A stretch of 64,000 nucleotides of DNA from Aestuariibacter salexigens DSM 15300 (GCF_000429145.1 NZ_AUBH01000002.1:124001-188000); one strand, 5' to 3'. Numbered from the stretch's first letter, positions 27,625 through 38,976 are shown. Made by a program: numbers and translations. Notes: generated from the letters alone by a model not told the origin.

Positions 27625-29007
27625 ATGCTACAGATATACAATACCCTTAGCCGCAAGAAAGAGCCGTTCAAGCCTTTAACGCCAGGTAAAGTGGGTATGT
27701 ATGTGTGTGGTATCACCGTGTACGACGTGTGCCATATGGGCCACGCCCGCACCTATCTGAGTTTTGATGTGATGGTGCGCTATCTGCGCCATCGCGGATT
27801 CGACGTGAATTACGTACGTAACATCACAGATGTAGACGATAAAATCATAGCGCGCGCCAATGAGAATAACGAAACCACCGATGCGTTGACGGCCCGCACT
27901 ATTGCCATGATGCATGAAGATTTTGCCGCAATTAATCTGCTGGAGCCGGACGTCGAGCCGCGGGTCACCACGCACATGGATGAAATCATTGATGTTATTC
28001 AGCGTCTGGTGGACCAAAAACATGCCTATGTAGCGGACAACGGTGACGTATTATTCGATGTCTCTACCTTCGACCAGTACGGTAAGTTAAGTCGCCAGGA
28101 CCTCGATCAATTACAGGCCGGTGCGCGGGTAGAAGTGGCCGCGGGCAAAGACGACCCGCTGGACTTTGTACTGTGGAAAAGTGCCAAGCCCGGAGAGCCA
28201 AGCTGGTCTTCGCCATGGGGGGACGGTCGTCCTGGCTGGCATATCGAATGTTCGGCGATGAACAGCAAACACTTAGGGACTCACTTCGACATTCACGGTG
28301 GCGGCTCCGACCTTATCTTCCCACATCATGAAAATGAGGTGGCGCAGTCGTGCTGTGCGTTTGATACCCCCTACGTGAATTACTGGATCCACACCGGCAT
28401 GGTGCAGGTCAATGAAGAGAAAATGTCTAAATCGCTAGGCAATTTTTTCACCCTGCGTGACGTGCTCAAGGAATATGACGCGGAGACGGTTCGCTATTTT
28501 CTGCAAAGCGCTCACTATCGTAGTCAGCTGAGCTACTCAGAAGATAACATCAATCAGGCCAAGGCTGCGCTGGAGCGACTGTATACTGCGCTGCGTGGGC
28601 TGACACCTGACGATGTGACGGCAGACACCGCTGATTCTGAATATGTAAAACGCTTCAATAAGGCGATGGACGATGACTTCAACGTGCCAGAAGCCATGGC
28701 CGTACTGTTTGATTTGGCCCGTGATATCAATAAGATGAAATCAGATATTCAGCAGGCCAACGCTCTGGCGGGGCAGCTTGTCTATCTTGGCGGCGTGTTG
28801 GGGATCTTGCAGGAAGACCCGGAAGCTTATTTGCAGGGCGGCGGCGCTGATGATGAGGTTGCTGAAATCGAAGCGCTTATTGCCAAACGTAATCAGGCTC
28901 GCGCAGACAAAGACTGGGCGGCCGCAGACGAAGCGCGCGACGCGCTTACGGCGATGAGGATTGTGCTGGAAGACGGCCCTCAGGGTACGACTTGGCGTCG
29001 CGGATAA
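27625..29007 (+). CDS. cysS: Cysteinyl-tRNA synthetase
   Basis: A 460-residue class I aminoacyl-tRNA synthetase charging tRNA-Cys. It has the HIGH-type motif [10 protein letters not shown] (about 36) and the KMSKS loop [10 protein letters not shown] (about 266). The catalytic zinc ligands lie in [10 protein letters not shown] (Cys28), WHIECSAM and the FPHHENE segment. Full length for the family. It is monocistronic and divergent from ppiB. Confidence 0.97.
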   Translation: MLQIYNTLSRKKEPFKPLTPGKVGMYVCGITVYDVCHMGHARTYLSFDVMVRYLRHRGFDVNYVRNITDVDDKIIARANENNETTDALTARTIAMMHEDFAAINLLEPDVEPRVTTHMDEIIDVIQRLVDQKHAYVADNGDVLFDVSTFDQYGKLSRQDLDQLQAGARVEVAAGKDDPLDFVLWKSAKPGEPSWSSPWGDGRPGWHIECSAMNSKHLGTHFDIHGGGSDLIFPHHENEVAQSCCAFDTPYVNYWIHTGMVQVNEEKMSKSLGNFFTLRDVLKEYDAETVRYFLQSAHYRSQLSYSEDNINQAKAALERLYTALRGLTPDDVTADTADSEYVKRFNKAMDDDFNVPEAMAVLFDLARDINKMKSDIQQANALAGQLVYLGGVLGILQEDPEAYLQGGGADDEVAEIEALIAKRNQARADKDWAAADEARDALTAMRIVLEDGPQGTTWRRG

Positions 29008-29028
29008 TCTCGTTACCTGTAGATTCTT

Positions 29029-29487
29029 TCAGAGCCAGCGCCGTACGCGCTGGCAATACTGAATAAAGCTTACGCCAAATATATCCGTAATAGCACGTTC
29101 CTCAGGAATGATCTGAAAGCGTGTAATGTACGCGATAAAGAGGGGTGCTAGCAGCAACGATGGCCAGGCGCCCCAGCCAAGTTGAATTCCCAGCAGACAC
29201 AGCGTCATACCAACATACATTGGATTGCGAGTAAACCGAAAAGGACCACTGGTCACCAGTTTGGATACTTTTCCCACCTTGGTTGGGTCGACAGTAGTAC
29301 TGGCGCGTCTGAACTCGACGACACCCCATACTGCAATAGCAAAGCCTGCGCTGATCAGCACCCAAGTGGCTAACATCATATTTAGAGGCGTCATTGTGGG
29401 TAGAAACGCTGTCATGACGCTGGCGACGGCAAAAATGGCAAGCAGCAGCAGGGGGTAGACTTTAAGTTCGAGTGCGCTTAGGTTCAC
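29029..29487 (-). CDS. Isoprenylcysteine carboxyl methyltransferase-like (PEMT) membrane protein
   Basis: A 152-residue membrane protein with four hydrophobic segments and the C-terminal signature VTSGPFRFTRNPMYVGMTL (about 89-107), followed by IIPEERAITDIFG, the SAM-binding region of the ICMT/PEMT superfamily. Bacterial members methylate unknown lipids or small molecules. The GTG start overlaps the stop of the upstream ion-channel-like gene (29484), so the two form a translationally coupled pair. Confidence 0.85.
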   Translation of the reverse strand: MNLSALELKVYPLLLLAIFAVASVMTAFLPTMTPLNMMLATWVLISAGFAIAVWGVVEFRRASTTVDPTKVGKVSKLVTSGPFRFTRNPMYVGMTLCLLGIQLGWGAWPSLLLAPLFIAYITRFQIIPEERAITDIFGVSFIQYCQRVRRWL

Positions 29488-30578
29488 TGCTCTGTGTTCT
29501 CTGCAGTTTCTGCCATGCGTGACCTCACCAATTCCTGCTGAATATCAGGATCGAGTTCAGGCGGCGGGCCAAATTGGTTATCTTTTTCTTCCAGGCGCTG
29601 TTTCCATTTCTGCTGGCCGACATGCTTCTTAAGCAGTTCAATGCATTCGTTCACCACCAACAGCGCTTCCTGATCGAGATTATGATCGTCAGAACTAAAG
29701 TCAGTAATACCTTGCGCAACGAACTCTTCGACTTTCTCAGGTGTGATATCGCGCAGCAGATTTATCACGGAGTGAGTGACAATATCGGTAACCGCGGTTT
29801 CAAGCTGCCGGCCAATGGTGCTGCCCAGGACAGGTACCAATCCCAACGTCGATACCTGTGCATTTTCTCTTACTGCTTTGCCAACGGCCTGTTTAACGTG
29901 ACTGCGCACCACCTCGCCCTGCATGTCATCGGCAATGGTATTACCGATATGGGTGAGCATGGATGACGCCCACTTCGACAAGATAGGTTTACGTGTGGCG
30001 ATAACCTGCTCACTGATTTCGTCAATCAGCGGCGAGCCATCGGCAATTTCTTTTTGTGCATCGCTGAGGACTTTAATGACAATTCGGTCGCTCAACTCTT
30101 CAACCAGGGCATCGTAATAGAACGCCAGAAAGCGGAACAGAGCGGTATCGTTCAGATTAATAATTTCATATTTGTGCAGGCGATAGAGAATAGAAAAAAT
30201 CCGTAAAAATCGGAATATCCGCGTTGAACCTAGCGGTATACAACCAAGTAAGTCATACCATCTGGCGAAGGGGTAAAAGTACCAGCGCATATACTCACGA
30301 CGATGAATCGCCACGCCCCACCGAACAATAAACTCGGTTAGGAAGATGCCCACAAAGCTCAGGTCAATCAGTAAAAAGTTGTCATGCACCGGCGCGTAAG
30401 CCGCGACCGAGCCAGGCAACAGCCACTCAAGCCCTGACTGGAATACCGCTGTGCCGTACAGACTGTCGAATATCAACCACAACAGATTGATAAACAGGAT
30501 CCCCAGCATCACCAGATCCAGCACCAGCCAAGGTGTTTCGTGGCTGTCTTTAAGGTTCTGGCGATTAATCTTCAGCAT
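29484..30578 (-). CDS. Voltage-sensor/ion-channel-like membrane protein
   Basis: A 364-residue protein. The N-terminal 150 residues hold four hydrophobic helices, the fourth with spaced arginines (TRIFRFLRIFSILYRLHKY), as in the S4 helix of voltage-sensor domains; no pore loop or selectivity filter is visible. The remaining 210 residues are soluble and helical, with no motif I recognise. It is located between mltD (5 bases away) and the ICMT-like gene, all on the minus strand, and is likely co-transcribed. Ion transport is suggested by the S1-S4-like segment only. Confidence 0.65.
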   Translation of the reverse strand: MLKINRQNLKDSHETPWLVLDLVMLGILFINLLWLIFDSLYGTAVFQSGLEWLLPGSVAAYAPVHDNFLLIDLSFVGIFLTEFIVRWGVAIHRREYMRWYFYPFARWYDLLGCIPLGSTRIFRFLRIFSILYRLHKYEIINLNDTALFRFLAFYYDALVEELSDRIVIKVLSDAQKEIADGSPLIDEISEQVIATRKPILSKWASSMLTHIGNTIADDMQGEVVRSHVKQAVGKAVRENAQVSTLGLVPVLGSTIGRQLETAVTDIVTHSVINLLRDITPEKVEEFVAQGITDFSSDDHNLDQEALLVVNECIELLKKHVGQQKWKQRLEEKDNQFGPPPELDPDIQQELVRSRMAETAENTEQ

Positions 30579-30583
30579 GGTGA

Positions 30584-32269
30584 TCAGGTCCGAGTGACAT
30601 CAACGAAGACTTTGAGTTTCTGTCCCGGTTGCAGATATTTACTGCGATCGAGTTGATTCCACTTGGTTAAATCGGCAATTTTTACGTTAAATCTGTCAGC
30701 AATACGGGCCAGAGAATCGCCGCGTCTGACCGTATAGGTGAGGGTGCGCATCACGGCATCGTCGCGCTGTTCCTCGGTCACCTGATTAACCCATACAACC
30801 AGCTCCCGTCCGGGCATCAATGGATCGGTAGGGGCCATACCGTTCCATTTGGCAAGGCTGCGAATGTTGACCTTATATTCACGGCTGATATCCCACAGCG
30901 TATCGCCACGTCTGACCTTATGGGTAAGCTGATGGGCACCGCGAGGTGTCGACTGGGTATCGGCCAGACGCTGGTCGACGGTCAGGCTGTATTCATCCAG
31001 TGATTTCAACGCTACTGGCACCATAATATGGTCGCCGGCGCGGATCATATTACCGTTGATGTCGTTAATGCTGCGGATCACGTCAACCGAGGTATGGTAT
31101 TGCTTGGCGAGTTTAAGCAGGCTATCACCGCGTTTAATTTCGTGTCTGACCCAGTTTAGGCGGTCCCGTTCGTCCAAATCTGCCAGCGCCAGTTCGAAGG
31201 TCTCGGCGAGGTCAGCAGGCAGCACTAATTGATGGGGACCATCAGGATCGGTTGCCCAGCGATTAAAGCCGGGGTTCAACGCATGCAGGGCATCAATATC
31301 CAGTCCAGCAAGTTCAGCAGCAAATGCCAAATCGATCTGTGAGCCCGTGTCTACGACCTTAATGACCGGTCGGTTGTCGATGCTTGGCCAGTCAAATTCA
31401 TATTGTTCGTGATTGCGCAGGATATCGCTCAGCGCCAGTAATTTGGGCACATAAGCGCGGGTTTCCCGCGGCAGATCCAGTGACCAGAAGTCGGTTGGCT
31501 TGTTGCGACGGGCATTATTGCGTATTGCTCTTCTGACTCTGCCCTCACCACTGTTGTAAGCGGCTAGCGCATGCAGCCAGTCACCGTCAAAATATTCAAC
31601 CAGATATTCAAGGTAGTTCAGTGCGCCTTCAGTTGATGCAATCACGTCGCGGCGACCGTCATACCACCAGTTTTGCTTCATGCCGAAGCGTTTTGCGGTG
31701 CCCGGGATGAACTGCCACATGCCAGCGGCGCGGCCATGGGAATACGCAAAGGGATCAAACGCGCTTTCTACGATAGGTAATAGCGCCAGCTCAATGGGCA
31801 TATCACGCTGTTCGATACGCTCGACAATGTGATAAAGGAAGGGCGCCGCACGTTTGTTGACGCGCTGCATATAATCGGGGTGTTTCAGATACCAGTCTCG
31901 CTGCACGTCTACCCGGCGATCGTCTGGCACGTGCAGACTTAGCTGCTGTCTGACCCGTTCCCACACATCAATAATAGGTGAAGGCTCCTGTTCGGCCTGT
32001 GTTTCTTCGACTCGCTCTGGCTCTGCTTCGGGCAGTGCGATGTCAACCGCATCAACAGGGTGGCTGACAGGGTAGGTGCCTTGCTGTGCCTCGTCACAGT
32101 CTTGCTGCTCCTGTTGCAGCTCATGTTCACAGCTCATCTGTGCTATTGGCTGTGACGTCTGCTCTGCATTGGCTGCTGTCTCATCTGTTGTGTCAAACAG
32201 GCTGGTTGACTGACAGGCTGACAACATCAAAACCGCCGCGCCTACTCCTAAAATCTTATAAAACCGCAC
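30584..32269 (-). CDS. mltD: Membrane-bound lytic murein transglycosylase D
   Basis: A 561-residue lipoprotein: lipobox LMLSACQS (Cys19), a Glu/Gln-rich linker, a soluble lytic transglycosylase domain (about 125-290) with catalytic Glu in ALLPIVESAFDPFAYSHG, and AGMWQFIPGTAKRFG plus LHALAAYNSGEGRVRRA. Three LysM repeats follow (about 385-430, 450-495, 510-555; each opens with a RRGDSL/RRGDTL motif). It cleaves peptidoglycan glycan strands with formation of 1,6-anhydro ends. It lies next to gloB, as in E. coli. Confidence 0.96.
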   Translation of the reverse strand: MRFYKILGVGAAVLMLSACQSTSLFDTTDETAANAEQTSQPIAQMSCEHELQQEQQDCDEAQQGTYPVSHPVDAVDIALPEAEPERVEETQAEQEPSPIIDVWERVRQQLSLHVPDDRRVDVQRDWYLKHPDYMQRVNKRAAPFLYHIVERIEQRDMPIELALLPIVESAFDPFAYSHGRAAGMWQFIPGTAKRFGMKQNWWYDGRRDVIASTEGALNYLEYLVEYFDGDWLHALAAYNSGEGRVRRAIRNNARRNKPTDFWSLDLPRETRAYVPKLLALSDILRNHEQYEFDWPSIDNRPVIKVVDTGSQIDLAFAAELAGLDIDALHALNPGFNRWATDPDGPHQLVLPADLAETFELALADLDERDRLNWVRHEIKRGDSLLKLAKQYHTSVDVIRSINDINGNMIRAGDHIMVPVALKSLDEYSLTVDQRLADTQSTPRGAHQLTHKVRRGDTLWDISREYKVNIRSLAKWNGMAPTDPLMPGRELVVWVNQVTEEQRDDAVMRTLTYTVRRGDSLARIADRFNVKIADLTKWNQLDRSKYLQPGQKLKVFVDVTRT

Positions 32270-32359
32270 ACACTGCTCCTTTACTTCAATACCCGCATTT
32301 TACGGCCTTTTCTCTGTGATAGCCAAATACAGACAATAGGAAGTGCAAAACTATCCCGC

Positions 32360-33124
32360 TCAGAAATTATCTTTCCAGCCACGTAGTGCGGCAAATACCT
32401 GTTCCCCGGCGATGTCTGACTGGCCACTGTGCGTTGCTGCCGACGCAATTACATCCGGCTGGCCTGTGCGCACAAAAGGATTGATATCACGTTCGTTGGC
32501 AATATTGGAGGGAAGTGTGGGTTTGCCGTGTTGACGCTGCTGCTCGGCCCAGCGTTGATACTTTTCGAGAGCCGCATTTTGGGGATCTACGGCACGGGCG
32601 AATTTGAGGTTGGCCAACGTGTATTCGTGGGTACAGAACACTGGCATGTCTCCGGGCAGGGACATCAGCTTGTTTAAGGATTGATGCATCTGAGCGGGCG
32701 TTCCTTCAAACAGACGGCCACAGCCACCGGAGAACAAGGTGTCGCCACAAAATAGGCCGATATCACTGACATAAGCGATATGATCCAGCGTATGTCCTGG
32801 CACAGCCAGCACTGACAAGGTCAACTGAAGCTCATCCAGGCTGACACTATCGCCTTCAGCCAGGCGATGAGAAATCGTGGCTATATCATTGTGCGGGCCA
32901 TATACGGGAATGCCGGGAAACGCGACCAGTAAATCGGCAATGCCGTCGGTATGATCCCAGTGATGATGGGTAATCAAAATGGCCGTCAGCGACAGGTTGT
33001 TATCTTTGCAGTAGGCCAGAACCGGAGCGGCATCGCCGGGGTCGACGACCACAGCATGGTTATCTCGCTGAATGCACCAGATGTAATTATCGTTAAACGC
33101 AGGGATAGGATGAATTGATAGCAT
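32360..33124 (-). CDS. gloB: Hydroxyacylglutathione hydrolase (glyoxalase II)
   Basis: About 254 residues in the family-typical form starting MLSIHPIPAFNDNYIW; an in-frame extension to 33256 would add 44 residues not seen in the family and would overlap the divergent methyltransferase gene. It has the metallo-beta-lactamase metal motif THHHWDHTDG (about 53-62), a VPGHTLDHIAY segment, and a FCGDTLFSGGCGRLFEG metal bridge. It hydrolyses S-lactoylglutathione to lactate and glutathione. It shares a promoter region with the divergent methyltransferase. Confidence 0.95.
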   Translation of the reverse strand: MLSIHPIPAFNDNYIWCIQRDNHAVVVDPGDAAPVLAYCKDNNLSLTAILITHHHWDHTDGIADLLVAFPGIPVYGPHNDIATISHRLAEGDSVSLDELQLTLSVLAVPGHTLDHIAYVSDIGLFCGDTLFSGGCGRLFEGTPAQMHQSLNKLMSLPGDMPVFCTHEYTLANLKFARAVDPQNAALEKYQRWAEQQRQHGKPTLPSNIANERDINPFVRTGQPDVIASAATHSGQSDIAGEQVFAALRGWKDNF

Positions 33125-33216
33125 GGCGATTGACTTTGTATTGTTTCGAACCTGGATTGACGTAATATAAAAACTCACGTCATGTACTGCAAACCGCATC
33201 TGCGCTTGGGAGTCGA

Positions 33217-33948
33217 ATGAAAGCGGCCTTATTGGCAGAAAAGCCCCGCTATCCAACCAACTGGAATGAACTGCCGTTGGGTGAAGACATACAGAGATTA
33301 CAGGCTGAGGTCATCGCCGGGCACAGCAGAATGTTCTTTGGCTACCACATGGTCAGACTTGGGGCGCTATCTTCACAGTTAACCATGACACAGTGCCCGA
33401 TTAAACACGTGGTGAATCATACAGAAACGCTGTGTGAATTTACTCAGGTCAGAGGTAAGTCTCGTGAATTGCCGTTCGCTGAAAACAGTGTGGATGCCTT
33501 TGTTCTGGCCCATGAATTAGATTTTGCGCGTGACCCTCACCAGATATTACGAGAGGTGGATCGCACCATTGTACCCAATGGACATGTGGTAATTTGCGGG
33601 TTCAATCCGTTGAGCATTGCAGGCCTGACCCGTTTGTTGCCAGTAAAGCGTGGCAATATTTTACATGAGGCGCGCTTTTTCACCTGCGGACGTATCAAAG
33701 ACTGGCTTCATCTGCTGGGATTTGAAGTATTAAACGTAGAGCACGTGCTGTTTTCGAGTTTATTAATGGACCGGCGCTTTAGGCCCGACAGTCGCTGGCA
33801 AAAATGGTGCAGCCGTTTTGTGCCATTGACCTCAGCGGTGTATATCATTATCGCCAAGAAGTGTGAGATCCCGCTGTCGGTAGTCAAACCGACAGCGAAA
33901 CTCAAACCGCGTTTTGCGCCAGTGAGCGCCAGTATGCGGCAGTCCTGA
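33217..33948 (+). CDS. SAM-dependent methyltransferase, YafS-like
   Basis: A 243-residue class I methyltransferase-like protein. Motif I is weak, but ELPFAENSVDAFVLAHELDF (about 86-105) and DPHQILREVDRTIVPNGHVVICGFNP (about 107-132) correspond to motifs II-III of the UbiE/Methyltransf_11 group. Position next to gloB is conserved with E. coli yafS. The substrate is unknown. Its stop directly abuts that of metG (convergent). Confidence 0.83.
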   Translation: MKAALLAEKPRYPTNWNELPLGEDIQRLQAEVIAGHSRMFFGYHMVRLGALSSQLTMTQCPIKHVVNHTETLCEFTQVRGKSRELPFAENSVDAFVLAHELDFARDPHQILREVDRTIVPNGHVVICGFNPLSIAGLTRLLPVKRGNILHEARFFTCGRIKDWLHLLGFEVLNVEHVLFSSLLMDRRFRPDSRWQKWCSRFVPLTSAVYIIIAKKCEIPLSVVKPTAKLKPRFAPVSASMRQS

Positions 33949-35976
33949 TTATTTGACCTTCATGCCGGGCTGAGCACCCTCGTGCGGCTCCAGGATCCAC
34001 AGGTCCTGCCCCCCCGGTCCAGCCGCCAGCACCATCCCTTCAGACAGTCCAAAACGCATTTTGCGCGGTGCCAGGTTGGCTACCATAACGGTAAGCTTGC
34101 CCTGCAGCTGTTCTGGTGAGTAGGCAGATTTGATCCCGGCGAAGACCTGACGGGTTTCACCGCCCAAATCCAGTTCAAGGCGCAGCAGCTTGTCGGCCCC
34201 CTCAACATGTTCGGCTTTTGCGATTTTGGCGATGCGCAGATCAACTTTGGCAAAGTCGGCAAACTCAATGGTCTCGGCGATGGGATCTTTGGCCAATGGG
34301 CTATTGGGGTCAATTTTCGGGGTGGCTTCAAGACTTTCTTTGGAATCTTCGATCATAGCGTTTACCTTATCCATGTCGACGCGCTGCATCATGGCTTTGA
34401 ATTTATTGATATCGTGGTCTCTCAGTACCGTCTGGGCGCTGTCCCAGGTCAAGGTATCGTTGAGGAAACCTTCTGCCTGTTCGGCCAGCTTCGGCAGTAC
34501 GGGCTTGAGATACACCATCAGAATGCGGAACAGGTTAATGCCCAGTGAACACACATCGTGGGTGAGCTGCTGTTTGCTCTCATCTTTCACCGTTACCCAC
34601 GGAGCCTGCGCATCAATAAACTGATTAGCACGGTCGGCAAGGGCCATGATCTCGCGGATGGCTTTGTGATACTGACGCGACTCAAAGTGCGACGCGATAG
34701 AATCGGCAGCGTTATGGAACGCGCTGAGTAATTCCTGATCCAGGATGTTGGATGACAATTTGCCGTCAAACCGTTTGCCGATGAACCCGGCGCAGCGACT
34801 GGCAATATTGACCACTTTACCCACCAGGTCGGCGTTCACTTTTTGGCTGAAATCTTCGAAATTCAGGTCGATATCCGTGACGTTGTCACTCAACTTTGAG
34901 GCAAAGTAATAACGCAGATATTCAGGGTTGAGGTGCTCAAGATAAGTGCGGGCCTTAATAAAGGTGCCGCGGGATTTTGACATCTTGGCGCCATTCACCG
35001 TAACAAACCCGTGCACATTTACGCCAGTAGGCTTGCGGAAGCCAGCGCCTTCCAGCATGGCTGGCCAGAATAGACAGTGGAAGTAGGTAATGTCTTTACC
35101 AATAAAGTGATAAAGCTCAGCGTCTGAGTCGGCATTCCAGAAGCTGTCAAAATCAATATTGTTGGCGGCGCAGTAGTTCAGGAAGCTGGCCATGTAGCCA
35201 ACAGGTGCATCGACCCATACGTAAAAGAACTTATTTGGCGCACCTGGAATTTCAAAGCCGAAGTAGGGCGCATCTCGGCTAATATCCCACTGCTGCAGAC
35301 CCTGCTCAAACCATTCTTCCAATTTATTGGCCATTTCCTGTTGAATCGCGCCGCTGCGCAACCAGGCTTTCAACATGTCTTCAAATTGAGGCAGGTCAAA
35401 AAAGTAGTGCTCAGAATCTTTGAGAATAGGCGTCGCACCAGACACCACTGAGCGAGGATCTTTCATTTCGGTAGGGCTGTAGGTGGCGCTGCACACATCA
35501 CAGCTATCGCCATTCTGATCTTCCGCGCCGCAGTTAGGGCAGGTGCCTTTGACGAAACGATCTGGCAGGAACATGTTCTTTTCCGGATCGTATAGCTGAC
35601 TAATTGTGCGTTTAGTGATGTAGCCGGCGTCATCCAGACGCTGATACACGCGCTCACACAGCTCACGGTTCTCGTCAGAATGGGTGACGTAGTAATTGTC
35701 ATATTCGACGAAGAAGTCGAGCAGGTCCTGGTGGTGCTCAGCGCGGGTTTGCTCTACCATTTGCTCAGGCGTAATGCCAAGCTCCTGGGCTTTGAGCATC
35801 ACCGGTGTGCCGTGCGCGTCGTCAGCACAGACGCTAAAACACTGATGGCCGCGCATTCGCTGAAAACGTGTCCAGATATCGGTCTGAATATGTTCAAGCA
35901 GGTGGCCCAGATGGATTGACCCATTTGCATAGGGCAGGGCACTGGTAACAAGAATTTTACGCGGGGTTGTTGCCAT
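33949..35976 (-). CDS. metG: Methionyl-tRNA synthetase
   Basis: A 675-residue class I synthetase charging tRNA-Met. Motifs in order: [17 protein letters not shown] (HIGH, about 14-30); the zinc-binding knuckles CPNCG and CDVCSATY (about 145-165); KMSKSRGTF (about 333); an anticodon-binding helical domain; and a C-terminal tRNA-binding domain ([14 protein letters not shown], about 575-675), which makes the enzyme a dimer. It is divergent from mrp with about 97 bases between starts. Confidence 0.97.
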   Translation of the reverse strand: MATTPRKILVTSALPYANGSIHLGHLLEHIQTDIWTRFQRMRGHQCFSVCADDAHGTPVMLKAQELGITPEQMVEQTRAEHHQDLLDFFVEYDNYYVTHSDENRELCERVYQRLDDAGYITKRTISQLYDPEKNMFLPDRFVKGTCPNCGAEDQNGDSCDVCSATYSPTEMKDPRSVVSGATPILKDSEHYFFDLPQFEDMLKAWLRSGAIQQEMANKLEEWFEQGLQQWDISRDAPYFGFEIPGAPNKFFYVWVDAPVGYMASFLNYCAANNIDFDSFWNADSDAELYHFIGKDITYFHCLFWPAMLEGAGFRKPTGVNVHGFVTVNGAKMSKSRGTFIKARTYLEHLNPEYLRYYFASKLSDNVTDIDLNFEDFSQKVNADLVGKVVNIASRCAGFIGKRFDGKLSSNILDQELLSAFHNAADSIASHFESRQYHKAIREIMALADRANQFIDAQAPWVTVKDESKQQLTHDVCSLGINLFRILMVYLKPVLPKLAEQAEGFLNDTLTWDSAQTVLRDHDINKFKAMMQRVDMDKVNAMIEDSKESLEATPKIDPNSPLAKDPIAETIEFADFAKVDLRIAKIAKAEHVEGADKLLRLELDLGGETRQVFAGIKSAYSPEQLQGKLTVMVANLAPRKMRFGLSEGMVLAAGPGGQDLWILEPHEGAQPGMKVK

Positions 35977-36073
35977 TGGTGTTATTTAGCTTCGTCAGTT
36001 AAAAAATGGCTGCAAATGGTAGCGGAAATGCCCGTGTATTGCATTACGAAAATGACCCGAATAAAGGCGAACA

Positions 36074-37150
36074 ATGATTTTTAGTCGATCCCCTGATAAC
36101 AACGAAATTCCCGCGCTCGCTGATAGCGCACTGGCTGACTATTACTCGGTGCCAGAGACACAGACAAAAGGATGGAGTGCGTATGGCAAAGATGGGCTAA
36201 CTGTGACCTTGCCTTTTGCAGTCGTCAGTACCCACAAAAAATTAGAGAGATGGTTAATTCAGGCACTTGCCGCCAAGCAGTTGGAATTGGATGAAGTGAG
36301 TTTTATCACGTCGGTGAAGCCTTCGAAAACGCAGCACAAACGGGTTCGCAATATTAAAAACATTATCGCGGTGGCGTCAGGCAAGGGCGGCGTCGGCAAA
36401 TCTACCACCAGTGTGAACTTGGCGTTTGCACTGATGCAGGAAGGCGCCAGAGTTGGCATTCTGGATGCCGATATTTACGGGCCTTCTGTGCCGATTATGT
36501 TGGGTAACCCGACCGCGCATCCACAGAGCGAAGACAACCGGCACATGATCCCGCTGGAATCCCACGGCGTCGTGGCCAATTCTATCGGCTATCTGGTGCC
36601 TGCTGAAAACGCCACTATCTGGCGCGGGCCTATGGTATCCAGGGCGCTGCAGCAGCTGGTCAATGAAACCTTGTGGCCTGAGCTCGATTATTTGATTGTG
36701 GATATGCCGCCGGGCACCGGTGATATTCAGCTGACGCTGGCGCAGCAGGTTCCTGTTACAGCAGCAGTGGTGGTGACTACGCCTCAAGACTTGGCGTTGG
36801 CCGATGCCATAAAGGGCATTGCCATGTTTGAGAAAGTGGATATTCCAGTGCTGGGCCTGATTGAGAACATGAGCTATTACCAGTGTAAGAAGTGCGGTCA
36901 CCGTGAGGAAATTTTCGCCTCAGAAGGTGGGGCAAAGCTGGCCAAGCAGTATAATGTGGCCTTGTTAGGGCAATTGCCGCTGGATATTGATATCCGCACC
37001 CATGCCGATGGCGGCGAGCCTATTTTACTGGCAGATCCAAAAAGCCCTATCAGTGATGCATACCGCTACGCCGCACGACGCCTGTCTCGTTCACTGGCAC
37101 TGACACTGCCAATAGACAACGACACCATAGAGTTTGTGGAAAAGCATTGA
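36074..37150 (+). CDS. mrp: Iron-sulfur cluster carrier protein Mrp/ApbC
   Basis: A 358-residue P-loop ATPase of the Mrp/ApbC/Nbp35 group that binds and delivers [4Fe-4S] clusters. The deviant Walker A GKGGVGKSTTSVNLAFAL is near residues 102-119, DADIYGPSVPIMLG follows, DMPPGTGDIQLTL is near 215, and the cluster-binding CKKCG is near 276. A short N-terminal region replaces the usual full DUF59 domain. Its proximity to a cluster-rich operon elsewhere in the window is probably coincidental, because metG-mrp pairing is widely conserved. Confidence 0.93.
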   Translation: MIFSRSPDNNEIPALADSALADYYSVPETQTKGWSAYGKDGLTVTLPFAVVSTHKKLERWLIQALAAKQLELDEVSFITSVKPSKTQHKRVRNIKNIIAVASGKGGVGKSTTSVNLAFALMQEGARVGILDADIYGPSVPIMLGNPTAHPQSEDNRHMIPLESHGVVANSIGYLVPAENATIWRGPMVSRALQQLVNETLWPELDYLIVDMPPGTGDIQLTLAQQVPVTAAVVVTTPQDLALADAIKGIAMFEKVDIPVLGLIENMSYYQCKKCGHREEIFASEGGAKLAKQYNVALLGQLPLDIDIRTHADGGEPILLADPKSPISDAYRYAARRLSRSLALTLPIDNDTIEFVEKH

Positions 37151-37212
37151 ACATGCAGGATCACGGACTCATAATTGCAAAAAACCTTTTATTACATATC
37201 GAGATACGCTGA

Positions 37213-37803
37213 ATGCGCCTTTGTGACAGAGATATCTACCAGCATCTTCAAGATGGCATTATTAAAATTGATCCACAGCCTGACTATTCACAGATCAGCG
37301 GCGTGACTGTGGATATCCGCCTTGGGAATAAATTCAGAGTATTTGAAGATCACGCAGCGCCGTATATCGACCTGAGCGGCACTAAGGCCACGGTGCAGGC
37401 GGCGCTTGATGATGTGATGAGTGATGAGATTGAACTGCCCGAGGGCAAAGCGTTCTTTTTGCATCCCGGCGAGCTTGCATTGGCGATTACCCATGAGTCA
37501 GTGACCTTGCCGCCTAATATCGTCGGCTGGCTGGATGGTCGTTCCTCACTGGCAAGACTAGGTCTGATGGTGCACGTCACCGCACACCGTATCGATCCGG
37601 GCTGGTCAGGTAATATTGTGCTGGAGTTCTTCAACAGCGGCAAACTGCCGCTGGCGCTCAAACCTATGATGAAAATAGGTGCGCTGAGTTTTGAAGTGTT
37701 ATCCAACCCCGCTGAGAAACCTTATAACGCCAGAGCAGATGCCAAGTACAAAGGCCAGGCAGGTGCTGACGCCAGCCGCATCAGTGCCGATGATAAGGAG
37801 TAG
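37213..37803 (+). CDS. dcd: dCTP deaminase
   Basis: A 196-residue enzyme that deaminates dCTP to dUTP, feeding dTMP synthesis. It shows [12 protein letters not shown] at the N-terminus, [15 protein letters not shown] (about 30-44), [14 protein letters not shown] (about 107-120; catalytic Arg/Ser region) and [17 protein letters not shown] (Glu active site). Length fits the homotrimeric Dcd family. The gene follows mrp by 62 bases and overlaps the P1 peptidase start by 14 bases. Confidence 0.96.
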   Translation: MRLCDRDIYQHLQDGIIKIDPQPDYSQISGVTVDIRLGNKFRVFEDHAAPYIDLSGTKATVQAALDDVMSDEIELPEGKAFFLHPGELALAITHESVTLPPNIVGWLDGRSSLARLGLMVHVTAHRIDPGWSGNIVLEFFNSGKLPLALKPMMKIGALSFEVLSNPAEKPYNARADAKYKGQAGADASRISADDKE

Positions 37804-38914
37804 TCAGTTTGCGCTGCTCATTCTCTGCCTGACTACATTCAATGTTCAGGCAGAGCAACAGCGCGCAAGGGATCTCGGTATTGCGCCGGGTATTTTTCAG
37901 CCCGGTACTCATAACGCCATCACAGACGTTAAAGGCGTCAAAGTAGGGCACGTCACCCTGCATCAGGGTAAATCCATTCATACCGGGGTGACCGTTGTGA
38001 TCCCCGCCGAGGGTAACCTGCGCAAGCGTAAGGTCCCCGCTGCCATTTACATCGCCAACGGCTATGGAAAACTGGCTGGCATCAGTCAGCTACAAGAGCT
38101 GGGTGAGATTGAAACGCCGATTGCGCTGACCAACACGCTGAATGTGGCTGAGGGGATTGCCGGCATTGTGGAGTGGACACTCGCGCAGCCAGGCAATGAA
38201 GACGTGTATTCGGTGAATGCCGTGGTGGGTGAAACCAACGACGGTCGCCTCAATGATATTCGTAAACGAGCTGTCACTATTGAGCATGTCAAAGCGGCCA
38301 TTAGTTCGGCAAGCAGTGGTCCTGTACCTGAAGGAAACGTTGGCGCCGGCGCCGGTACCGTCGCGTTTATGTGGAAAGGCGGCATTGGTACATCGTCACG
38401 ACAGCTGCCAGAAGCGTTAGGTGGTTGGACACTAGGTGTGCTGGTGCAGTCCAACTATGGTGGCATACTTACCATTGACGGCGTGCAGGTCGGCAAAGCA
38501 CTCAACCAATATTATCTGCAAGATACCGTAGAGCGGCAAAAAGCCGATGGCAGCATCATGATTGTGGTGGCGACCGATGCGCCGCTATCGTCACGCAATC
38601 TGGAAAGGCTGGCAAAACGTGCGATTGTCGGACTAGCTCGAACCGGCGCAGTGGTGAGCAACGGCTCGGGTGATTATGTGATTGCGTTTAGTAATCATCC
38701 CGACTTACGAAGAGACGATAGCACCGACACACTCAGCACATCTGTACTGCATAACAGTGATATGTCACCGCTGTTTCAGGCCGTCGCCGAAGCCACGGAA
38801 GAGGCCATTTACAATGCGTTATTTATGGCAGAAGACCTGGATGGACATCGCATGAATGTGAAGGCATTGCCACTGAATAAAGTGCGTAAGCTGGTGGCTG
38901 AGACAAAACAATAG
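37790..38914 (+). CDS. P1 family peptidase (DmpA/BapF-like), exported
   Basis: About 374 residues if started at the ATG at 37790, which gives a good signal peptide ([18 protein letters not shown]); the frame is open further upstream inside dcd, but that would bury the signal sequence. Family features: [24 protein letters not shown] (opening), [24 protein letters not shown] and GGIGTSSR, where the autocleaved family places its nucleophilic Ser, and [11 protein letters not shown]1 peptidases are N-terminal nucleophile aminopeptidases acting on D- or beta-amino-acid-containing peptides. The ribosome site is weak, so translation may depend on dcd. Confidence 0.88.
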   Translation: MIRSSQFALLILCLTTFNVQAEQQRARDLGIAPGIFQPGTHNAITDVKGVKVGHVTLHQGKSIHTGVTVVIPAEGNLRKRKVPAAIYIANGYGKLAGISQLQELGEIETPIALTNTLNVAEGIAGIVEWTLAQPGNEDVYSVNAVVGETNDGRLNDIRKRAVTIEHVKAAISSASSGPVPEGNVGAGAGTVAFMWKGGIGTSSRQLPEALGGWTLGVLVQSNYGGILTIDGVQVGKALNQYYLQDTVERQKADGSIMIVVATDAPLSSRNLERLAKRAIVGLARTGAVVSNGSGDYVIAFSNHPDLRRDDSTDTLSTSVLHNSDMSPLFQAVAEATEEAIYNALFMAEDLDGHRMNVKALPLNKVRKLVAETKQ

Positions 38915-38976
38915 CGTGCATTAACGTAGGATCGCACAACAATTCACCATACAGCACCCACACCACGCTTAAGGCG